From: Eubacterium sp.
GTDB lineage: Bacteria; Bacillota; Clostridia; Oscillospirales; Acutalibacteraceae
Assembly (NCBI GenBank): GCA_017543725.1
Contig: JAFYFO010000036.1
Span: 1-5,593, forward strand
Reading direction: 5' to 3'
Length of the DNA stretch: 5,593 nucleotides
Position 1 is the first letter of the stretch, and each line of letters opens with the position of its first letter. A program made the translations under genes and the position numbers. Below the pieces are notes generated by a model, which made no database searches, was not told where the DNA came from, and was given only the letters and a program-made list of their open reading frames with translations. Positions 1-5,205 of this stretch are shown piece after piece.

Positions 1-15
1 ATTAGACAAAAGTAG

Positions 16-37
16 GGGAGGGCTTCCACGCCCTCCC
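16..37 (-). terminator. GC-rich hairpin, possible weak terminator of the phospholipase gene
   Basis: GGGAGGGC (16-23), a 6-nt loop and GCCCTCCC (30-37) form a perfect 8-bp stem. On the minus strand it is followed by CTACTTTTGTCTAAT, a broken T-rich stretch that makes a weak intrinsic terminator possible. It lies about 105 nt after the phospholipase stop. Its flanks (GTAG before and CCCG at the far side, plus strand) resemble those of the 89-107 palindrome in the opposite orientation, so it may instead belong to the same repeat family. Confidence 0.4.
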
Positions 38-88
38 GCAGTATTATGTTCAATTTTTATATCGTTGATAAATGATAGTATTCTCAAC

Positions 89-158
89 GGGCGGATGATA
101 TCCGCCCTTACTTATCACTTTCCACTGGTCACTGACCACTGACTACTGACCACTTATA
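89..158. repeat. composite repeat: GGGCGG palindrome plus 7-nt tandem repeats, overlapping the phospholipase 3' end
   Basis: A perfect 8-bp palindrome, GGGCGGAT-GAT-ATCCGCCC (89-107), is followed after 2 nt by seven consecutive 7-nt units (110-158): ACTTATC, ACTTTCC, ACTGGTC, ACTGACC, ACTGACT, ACTGACC, ACTTATA. The phospholipase stop codon (143-145) and its last four sense codons (Ile-Ser-Gly-Gln) lie inside the last three units. The palindrome has no T-tract on either strand, so it is not a convincing terminator. Confidence 0.8.
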
Positions 159-2545
159 TTAATTTGGTTAGAATATGCTGTTTTCAGTATTCCGCTTTCA
201 TCAAGATAATTTATATATCCTCTTGCAGCCCAGTTATAACCGCTGAAATGAAGAATATCAACAACATAGATTCCGCTTTCGTCTTTTTCAAAGAATTTTG
301 AAACAAGACTTGAGTTACCGAGCATAAGAGTGTATTCATTCGGATTGAAGTTTTCATCGGCTGAGTGCTTGAAAATTATGCCTATTTCCGTTATTTGAGC
401 AGTTTCGGGAATTCCTGCTGCTAGGGTGAAGATGCCGACATTTTCGGCTTCGTCTTCACTGAAATGAAGTTCGCAAACGGGAATATCCTCAGATACGGGA
501 ATCAGAATTTCCTCTTCATATTCAAATTCATATTCGGGGAAGATTTCAACATTTTCTCCGTTTGCAAGTTTTGATAAAACCTCCGCTTCATCATAGTTCC
601 ATTTGCCGTTTTTATATCCCTTCTGATAGGGAACGGGGGGCAGAAGAGCGGATATGCTTTCAAGTTGCGCCCATTCTTCGCAGGATTTGGTTATAAAACT
701 CTGAGTCCAGCCCGATTCATTTTTAAAAACAAGTGCCGAATCGCCGTATTTTGCAAATACTGCCCGAAGTTCGGTGTCTGATGAAAGAATGAATGTTAAT
801 TCGGGGCTTTTGCTGATGAATCTTTTAGTTTTGATGTCGAACCAGCCGATAAAACTGTGGCTTTTATCGGGGAATGCCCTGAGTTTAATGACAGTGCCGA
901 ATAAAAGCCTGTTGCCGTCAATATTTCGCTGAATATAGCCGCCTTCACATTCCGTATTGAAATCAAGGTAGGGAACTAAATCATAAATAATGTTCAAAAG
1001 GGCTTGGCAGGCGTTATCAATTAATAACTGGGGATAGTTTCCGACTTCAATTATGTTTTCACATTCTTCAAGTATCGGGGAAAGAAATGCAAAGGATTCT
1101 TTTGAATAATCATTGCCGTCAAGATTTTTTGCAAAATTGAAAACGGCGTTTAATGCAGAACTGTCGCTCTGGTAAAAGGCGTTTTCGCCGATTCGCTCAA
1201 CGCTGTGCGGAATAACAATGCTTTCAAGATTATTGTAGTCAAAAAAGGCATTTTCGCCGATAGCGGTTATTCCGTTTTCAATAACAAGATTTTCAATGAT
1301 TTCGGAGTTGAATTGATAATCATAAACGCTGTTTGTTATCTGATTGCCCCAGGGCGCGTTCGAACCGCTTCCGTCTTTTCCGAGGTCGTTTATTATTTCA
1401 TAATCCTTGATTTCTCCGCTTCCGCTGACGGTTAAGGTTTTTGTTTCTCTGTTGAGTTTGAAACTGATGTTTTCATCGCTTCCTTCAACAATTTTTGAAA
1501 CTGCCTCGTTACATTCAATAAGAGGTCGGGTGACTTTTTCATCAACAAAGTCCATCGGAACAACGCCCGAGGGCTTGTTTTTGTTTAAAGATAAAGTCTG
1601 AATCTGCGGATTTATCTTGTTTGCAGCCGCTTCCGGATATTCGCTTCCTGTGTTCATAGAGGTGAAATTAATATAGTATTCGCCTTTGTTATGGGGCAGG
1701 GCAAAAGTATCCTTAATGGCTTTCATCTTGTCGCTTGAGTTATATTTGAATTTATCCTGAACATGAATTGTTCCGATTCCGGTGTTGTTATCCGTATAGT
1801 CCTCCCAGACAGGCGCTTTATATGATGTTGAGGTCTGGTCGGGCCATTTAACTTTCTGACCCGATTCTTCTTCACTGACGGTTGAACCCGAATGTTCAAT
1901 ATCATTGTTGAAACGGTTGAATAAAACAATTTTTCCGCGCACTTCGTCAAGCGTGGGAACGGTTTTGCCGAGATACCAATAATCGTGATAATCGTAGTCC
2001 TCACCGTAAAAATACTTGTTTTGTCCGTAGCCGTGGATGTATTCGTAAATTGCCTCTGTGAAATCAACGCCTGCGTTTCCGTCATCCTCTTTCATCTGCA
2101 GAATAACTGTTTCGCTCGGGTGGGCGTCAAGGAAGTTGTATACCTCCTGAAAAACAAAGTCGAGATAGTATATATTGCCGTTTAAATAGCAGTCCGTGGC
2201 GCTGTGAACTGTTTTTGTTGAATGGGTGGATTTATCCGTTTCGCATCTGATATCAAGATGGCGAACTCCGTCATTAAGCAAATCTGGTATTGTTTGTTTC
2301 TGGCATTTAACACTGCGGATGATGAGGGGAATTGAAGTTCTGAATTCCTTGGCGCAGGTGTCGTGCGTTCCCGGAATTGTTATTTCGGTAAGTTTTGTGT
2401 TTCCCTGAATTGCACTCATCCAATCGGAAAGGGGAACATTGCTCAGCGTTTGCGCCTCATCTCCTGCAAAAGCAGAAAAAGGCATAACAAATAATGATGA
2501 TAAAATCATCAAAAAGCAAAGTATTAATGATGCGAACTTTTTCAT
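143..2545 (-). CDS. secreted PI-PLC-domain phospholipase with BspA-type LRR and InlB-like repeat regions
   Basis: This is an exported protein of 800 residues. Residues 1-27 form a signal peptide (MKK, then a hydrophobic core, then AFA before Gly28). Residues of about 35-350 are a phosphatidylinositol-specific phospholipase C X domain. It has ITIPGTHDT with catalytic His61 and Asp62, HLDIRCE with Arg100, a second catalytic His probably at 114 (TVHSAT), AHPSETVILQMKE, and SGVVPMDFVD near the domain end. The Arg in DIR matches metal-independent bacterial enzymes such as that of Bacillus cereus. About 360-460 resembles the BspA-type LRR_5 region (LTVSGSGEI, APW, VIENGITAIGENAF, IVIPHSVERIGENAF). 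About 535-600 resembles a divergent InlB B-repeat (GTVIKLRAFP, FIGWF). The last 100 residues (WAARGYINYLDESG) match a C-terminal module familiar from clostridial secreted proteins. About 463-533 is unrecognised. There is no LPXTG, dockerin or lipobox. The likely role is extracellular cleavage of inositol phospholipids or GPI anchors; the substrate is inferred. Confidence 0.9.
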   Translation of the reverse strand: MKKFASLILCFLMILSSLFVMPFSAFAGDEAQTLSNVPLSDWMSAIQGNTKLTEITIPGTHDTCAKEFRTSIPLIIRSVKCQKQTIPDLLNDGVRHLDIRCETDKSTHSTKTVHSATDCYLNGNIYYLDFVFQEVYNFLDAHPSETVILQMKEDDGNAGVDFTEAIYEYIHGYGQNKYFYGEDYDYHDYWYLGKTVPTLDEVRGKIVLFNRFNNDIEHSGSTVSEEESGQKVKWPDQTSTSYKAPVWEDYTDNNTGIGTIHVQDKFKYNSSDKMKAIKDTFALPHNKGEYYINFTSMNTGSEYPEAAANKINPQIQTLSLNKNKPSGVVPMDFVDEKVTRPLIECNEAVSKIVEGSDENISFKLNRETKTLTVSGSGEIKDYEIINDLGKDGSGSNAPWGNQITNSVYDYQFNSEIIENLVIENGITAIGENAFFDYNNLESIVIPHSVERIGENAFYQSDSSALNAVFNFAKNLDGNDYSKESFAFLSPILEECENIIEVGNYPQLLIDNACQALLNIIYDLVPYLDFNTECEGGYIQRNIDGNRLLFGTVIKLRAFPDKSHSFIGWFDIKTKRFISKSPELTFILSSDTELRAVFAKYGDSALVFKNESGWTQSFITKSCEEWAQLESISALLPPVPYQKGYKNGKWNYDEAEVLSKLANGENVEIFPEYEFEYEEEILIPVSEDIPVCELHFSEDEAENVGIFTLAAGIPETAQITEIGIIFKHSADENFNPNEYTLMLGNSSLVSKFFEKDESGIYVVDILHFSGYNWAARGYINYLDESGILKTAYSNQINISGQ

Positions 2546-2548
2546 ACC

Positions 2549-2555
2549 ATCACCC
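2549..2555 (-). promoter_or_regulatory. ribosome binding site of the phospholipase gene
   Basis: GGGTGAT lies 3 nt before the ATG at 2543-2545. Its GGTGAT part is complementary to the 5'-proximal part of the anti-Shine-Dalgarno region (consensus GGAGGTGATC), so the close spacing is acceptable. It is weaker than the AGAGGA sites of tpiA and gpmI. Together with the signal peptide that begins at this ATG, it fixes the start. Confidence 0.55.
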
Positions 2556-2561
2556 AACTTA

Positions 2562-2590
2562 ATTATACAACAGTTCAAATTATTTTTCAA
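2562..2590 (-). promoter_or_regulatory. SigA-type promoter of the phospholipase gene
   Basis: Reading the minus strand, TTGAAA (2590-2585) and a perfect TATAAT (2567-2562) are separated by exactly 17 nt. This is one mismatch from the consensus vegetative promoter. It starts 4 nt beyond the T-tract of the gpmI terminator, so the phospholipase gene is an independent transcription unit. Transcription would be expected to start around 2554-2556, giving a leader of only about 10 nt before the ATG at 2545. The TTG of the -35 box is also the first codon of a possible in-frame extension. That position inside the promoter argues against the longer protein. Confidence 0.85.
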
Positions 2591-2594
2591 TAAG

Positions 2595-2618
2595 AAAAAG
2601 GCGGGTAAAAACCCGCCT
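2595..2618 (-). terminator. intrinsic terminator after gpmI
   Basis: On the minus strand AGGCGGGT (2618-2611), a TTTT loop (2610-2607) and ACCCGCCT (2606-2599) form a perfect 8-bp stem, followed directly by TTTTCTTATT. It lies 12 nt after the gpmI stop and ends the glycolytic transcript immediately before the phospholipase promoter. Confidence 0.92.
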
Positions 2619-2630
2619 GAATTAATAAGT

Positions 2631-4163
2631 TTATTTAATAATTGATTCTCCTGTCATTTCGGCAGGCTGGGGAAGGTTCATAACCTTGAGCATTGTCGGA
2701 ACAATGTCGCAAAGTCTTCCGCCTTCTCTGAGTTCAACATCACCGCAGTTGATTGCGATAAAGGGAACTTTGTTTGTTGTGTGTGCCGTGAAGGGTGAGC
2801 CGTCCTCTTCCTTCATCTGGTCTGCGTTTCCGTGGTCCGCTGTAACAAAGAGTGTTCCGCCGTTTTCAAGAACTGCTTCATAGAGCGAGCCAACACATTC
2901 ATCAACAGCCTCAACCGCTTTAACAGCCGCGTCAAAAACTCCTGTGTGGCCAACCATATCGCAGTTTGCAAAGTTGATGATAACAACATCGTATTTGCCG
3001 CTGCGAACTGCTTCGTTGAGTTTTTCGGAAACAAGATAAGCGCTCATTTCGGGCTGTAAGTCGTATGTTGCAACTTTGGGTGAGGGGATGAGAATTCTGT
3101 CTTCACCCTCATTAACAGCCTCAACGCCTCCGTTGAAGAAGAATGTAACATGCGCGTACTTCTCTGTTTCTGCGATACGAAGTTGGGTCATATCGTTTTT
3201 GGCAAGATATTCGCCGAAAGTGTTTCTTAAACTCTGAGGTTTGAAGGCAACTTCAACATTCGGCATTGTTGCGTCATACTGTGTCATACAAACCCAGTTA
3301 ACTGGGAAGAATTCTCTTTCAAATCCTTTGAAATCCTTATCAACAAAAGTTCTTGTTATTTCTCTTGCTCTGTCGGGACGGAAGTTGAAGAAAATAACGC
3401 TGTCGCCCTTGCTGATTCTGCCTTCGTTTTCAAGAGTAACAGTCGGCATAATGAATTCATCGGTTAAATTCTTTCCGTCGCCGTCGATTGTGTTATATGA
3501 TTCTTCAATTGCCGCAACAGGATTGGTGTTTTTGATTCCTTCGCCGAAAACAAGCGCGTTGTATGCTTTCTGAACTCTGTCGAAATTGCTGTCTCTGTCC
3601 ATAGCGTAGTATCTGCCGATAACGCTTGCAACTTTGCCGACTCCGATTTCATTCATTTTCTCGATAGCCTCGGCAACAAAGTCTTTTCCCGAAGTCGGAG
3701 GAACATCTCTTCCGTCCATAATGCAGTGAAGATAAACTTTGTTCTGTCCGAGTCTTTTTGCAAGTTCAACAATTGCCCAGGCGTGGGTGTTGTGGGAATG
3801 AACTCCGCCGTCGCTCATAAGTCCCATAAGGTGAAGGGAAGTTTCTGCTTCAACGCTCTTTTTGATTGCTGAAACAAGCGCTTCGTTTTCAAAAAAGTCG
3901 CCGTCCTGAATTGATTTTGTTATGCGCGTGAGTTCCTGATAAACAACTCTGCCTGCGCCCATATTTGTGTGGCCAACCTCGGAGTTACCCATCTGACCGT
4001 CGGGAAGACCGACATCCATTCCCGAAGCGCCGATATATGTATATGGATATTTTTCCATCAATTTATCAAGGTTTGGCTTTTTAGCGGCAACAATTGCGTT
4101 GCCGTAGTCCGACGGATTATGACCGAATCCGTCCATAATGCAAAGCACATTAGTTTTTTTCAT
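2631..4163 (-). CDS. gpmI: 2,3-bisphosphoglycerate-independent phosphoglycerate mutase
   Basis: This Mn-dependent enzyme of the alkaline phosphatase superfamily interconverts 3- and 2-phosphoglycerate through a phosphoserine intermediate. The 510 residues match the usual family length. Residues that can be placed by motif: metal ligand Asp11 (MDGFG), nucleophile Ser61 (GQMGNSEVGH), substrate site HCIMDGRDVPPTSG, metal ligands Asp402 and His406 (DMVGHTG), Asp443 and His444 (TADHGNADQM), and His461 (TAHTTNKVPF). These positions are each one lower than the Geobacillus stearothermophilus numbering I recall. I chose the ATG at 4161-4163 over an in-frame ATG 60 nt upstream. The extra 20 residues (starting MKNCGRD) resemble no GpmI N terminus and would read through a palindrome and tandem repeats. 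An AGAGGA site also sits 9 nt before the chosen start. tpiA is upstream, across its terminator, and an intrinsic terminator follows 12 nt after the stop. Confidence 0.98.
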   Translation of the reverse strand: MKKTNVLCIMDGFGHNPSDYGNAIVAAKKPNLDKLMEKYPYTYIGASGMDVGLPDGQMGNSEVGHTNMGAGRVVYQELTRITKSIQDGDFFENEALVSAIKKSVEAETSLHLMGLMSDGGVHSHNTHAWAIVELAKRLGQNKVYLHCIMDGRDVPPTSGKDFVAEAIEKMNEIGVGKVASVIGRYYAMDRDSNFDRVQKAYNALVFGEGIKNTNPVAAIEESYNTIDGDGKNLTDEFIMPTVTLENEGRISKGDSVIFFNFRPDRAREITRTFVDKDFKGFEREFFPVNWVCMTQYDATMPNVEVAFKPQSLRNTFGEYLAKNDMTQLRIAETEKYAHVTFFFNGGVEAVNEGEDRILIPSPKVATYDLQPEMSAYLVSEKLNEAVRSGKYDVVIINFANCDMVGHTGVFDAAVKAVEAVDECVGSLYEAVLENGGTLFVTADHGNADQMKEEDGSPFTAHTTNKVPFIAINCGDVELREGGRLCDIVPTMLKVMNLPQPAEMTGESIIK

Positions 4164-4172
4164 ATATTTATA

Positions 4173-4178
4173 TCCTCT
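4173..4178 (-). promoter_or_regulatory. ribosome binding site deciding the gpmI start
   Basis: AGAGGA lies 9 nt before the ATG at 4163. The surrounding leader (TAAGAGGAT followed by an A/T-rich run) is almost the same as the tpiA leader at 5051-5060, which suggests a common translation-start design for the two enzymes. No comparable site precedes the upstream in-frame ATG at 4223. Confidence 0.8.
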
Positions 4179-4192
4179 TAGAAAATACAATC

Positions 4193-4242
4193 GGGTGCGG
4201 GTGTCCCGCCCACAATTCTTCATTCTTCATTCTTAATTCTTC
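4193..4242. repeat. composite repeat: GGGCGG-type palindrome plus 7-nt tandem repeats (tpiA-gpmI gap)
   Basis: The palindrome is GCGGG-TGT-CCCGC (4197-4209), extended by GG/CC pairs across one bulged T at 4196. After 3 nt come four 7-nt units in perfect register from 4215 to 4242: ATTCTTC, ATTCTTC, ATTCTTA, ATTCTTC. The element sits between the tpiA terminator and the gpmI ribosome binding site, so it would form much of the gpmI leader. Its layout and orientation match the element at 89-158. Confidence 0.8.
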
Positions 4243-4246
4243 ATTT

Positions 4247-4274
4247 AAAAGGGGTTGCCTTGCAACCCCCTTTT
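4247..4274 (-). terminator. intrinsic terminator after tpiA
   Basis: On the minus strand an 8-bp GC-rich stem, GGGGTTGC (4269-4262) with GCAACCCC (4258-4251), closes a 3-nt loop and is followed by TTTTAAAT. Flanking AAAA and TTTT can extend the stem past a single bulged base. It begins 2 nt after the tpiA stop. Because the flanks are A and T runs on both sides, it could also work on the plus strand. It separates tpiA from gpmI, although I see no good promoter between it and gpmI. Confidence 0.85.
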
Positions 4275-4276
4275 AA

Positions 4277-5044
4277 TTATTTAGATGCTGCTTTAACGAT
4301 GATTGAAAAATCTTCCGCTTTAAGAGAAGCGCCGCCGATAAGTCCGCCGTCAACATTTTCTTTAGCAACAAGTTCATCTGCGTTTTTAGCGTTCATAGAA
4401 CCGCCGTACTGAACAACAAAAGCGTCTGCCGCTGCTTTGCCGTAAAGACCTGCGATAACTTCACGGATATAGCCGTTAACTTCATCAGCCTGGTCTGCAG
4501 TTGCGGTTTTGCCTGTTCCGATAGCCCAAACGGGTTCATAAGCAATAATAACATTTTTGAGTTCTTCAGCAGAAACGCCCTGAAGAGCAACCTTTGTCTG
4601 CTTGCCGACGATTTCAAATGTAACGCCCTGTTCTCTTTCTTCAAGAACTTCGCCAACGCAAAGTATAACGGTTAAACCGTTGTCAAGCGCAGCGCGGACT
4701 CTCTTGTTAACAGTTTCATCTGTTTCTCCGAAATACTGGCGTCTTTCGCTGTGGCCGATAATAACATAGGGAACTCCCATTGCTTTAAGCATGGGCGCTG
4801 AAACCTCGCCTGTGAAAGCGCCGCTTTCTGCCCAGTGGCAGTTTTCTGCGCCGATTTTAATGTTTGAGCCCTCAGCCGCATCAAGCGCTGCCTGGAGGTC
4901 TACAAAAGGAGTGCAGATAACAACATCGCAGTCTGCGTCTGCAACAAGGGGTTTCATTTCATTGATGAGAGCGGTTGTTTCAGCAGGAGTTTTGTTCATT
5001 TTCCAGTTTCCTGCAATAACTGCTTTTCTGAGTGTTTTATTCAT
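4277..5044 (-). CDS. tpiA: triosephosphate isomerase
   Basis: Triosephosphate isomerase interconverts dihydroxyacetone phosphate and glyceraldehyde 3-phosphate in the cytosol. The 255-residue product is full length for this single-domain TIM barrel (usually about 250). The catalytic set is complete: Asn13 and Lys15 in AGNWKMN, His98 in IIGHSERR, and Glu170 in AYEPVWAIGTGKTA, which continues into the flexible loop 6. The phosphate-binding segments YGGSM and GGLIGGASL are present near the C terminus. The ATG at 5042-5044 is preceded by AGAGGA (5052-5057) with a 7-nt spacer, which supports this start. The gene lies downstream of pgk and upstream of gpmI. The pgk-tpiA gap carries a hairpin array and no convincing promoter, so tpiA is probably co-transcribed with pgk (inference). 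A strong intrinsic terminator begins just after the stop. Nothing in the protein looks damaged. Confidence 0.98.
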   Translation of the reverse strand: MNKTLRKAVIAGNWKMNKTPAETTALINEMKPLVADADCDVVICTPFVDLQAALDAAEGSNIKIGAENCHWAESGAFTGEVSAPMLKAMGVPYVIIGHSERRQYFGETDETVNKRVRAALDNGLTVILCVGEVLEEREQGVTFEIVGKQTKVALQGVSAEELKNVIIAYEPVWAIGTGKTATADQADEVNGYIREVIAGLYGKAAADAFVVQYGGSMNAKNADELVAKENVDGGLIGGASLKAEDFSIIVKAASK

Positions 5045-5068
5045 TTTATAATCCTCTTAAGTAAATAA

Positions 5069-5205
5069 TGATATGTTTGCCAAAGGCAAACGTGATATTA
5101 ATTTGAAAACAAATTAGTGATATTCAAGTGCCGCGCCCTTGAGTGATATGTTGCCACTTCGTGTCAACGTTATTGATGCATTATTTATCCAATAATGCAT
5201 CAATA
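5069..5205. repeat. tandem hairpin array with constant GTGATAT spacers between pgk and tpiA
   Basis: On the plus strand TGATAT recurs at 5069, 5093, 5118 and 5144 (spacing 24-26 nt), three times as GTGATAT, with a degenerate GTTAT at 5169. Between the spacers are palindromes of unrelated sequence: GTTTGCC-AAA-GGCAAAC (5075-5091), TAATTTG-AAAA-CAAATTA (5099-5116), TCAAG/CTTGA with an inner GC/GC pair and one mismatch (5124-5142), and GTTG/CAAC enclosing CAC-TTC-GTG with one mismatch (5150-5168). A fifth palindrome (5171-5205) follows. What is conserved is the ability to form a stem plus the spacer, not the stem sequence. The array fills nearly the whole gap and would form the tpiA leader or pgk-tpiA intercistronic RNA. 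Function is unknown. Confidence 0.85.
5171..5205. repeat. 14-bp perfect palindrome spanning the pgk stop codon
   Basis: TATTGATGCATTAT (5171-5184) and ATAATGCATCAATA (5192-5205) are perfectly complementary around a 7-nt loop. One arm lies in coding sequence (the GIDALL part of the pgk C terminus); the other includes the stop codon and the first untranslated bases. No T-tract follows on the minus strand and the stem is A/T-rich, so it is not a classical terminator. It is the last hairpin of the adjoining array. Confidence 0.85.

Noticed and set aside
2507..2545. Lipoprotein signal (Cys10 of the phospholipase signal peptide)
   Set aside because: LILC does not fit the lipobox (small residue needed before Cys) and the Cys lies too early inside the hydrophobic core; AFA at residues 25-27 is a better signal peptidase I site.
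2546..2590. TTG start giving an 815-residue phospholipase
   Set aside because: The TTG is the first three bases of the -35 box of a near-consensus promoter and the extension contains the -10 box; the signal peptide begins at the ATG at 2545.
3241..3573. Plus-strand open frame of 110 residues inside gpmI
   Set aside because: It is antisense to well-conserved gpmI sequence, lacks recognisable protein features and is best explained as a shadow of the real gene.
4164..4223. In-frame 20-residue N-terminal extension of gpmI from the ATG at 4223
   Set aside because: It reads through the palindrome and heptamers, has no ribosome binding site, and does not resemble any GpmI N terminus; the family starts close to the MDGFG motif.
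5162..5167. TTGACA (minus strand) as a tpiA -35 box
   Set aside because: No acceptable -10 sequence lies 16-18 nt downstream (the bases there read like ACTCAA); the TTGAC is part of a hairpin arm.
5045..5180. Riboswitch or T-box in the tpiA leader
   Set aside because: I see only short independent hairpins with constant spacers, no known aptamer core, T-box motif or terminator/antiterminator pair.
5069..5205. CRISPR array
   Set aside because: The constant part is only 6-7 nt and the intervening segments are self-complementary palindromes, not unique spacers between long repeats; no cas gene is present.
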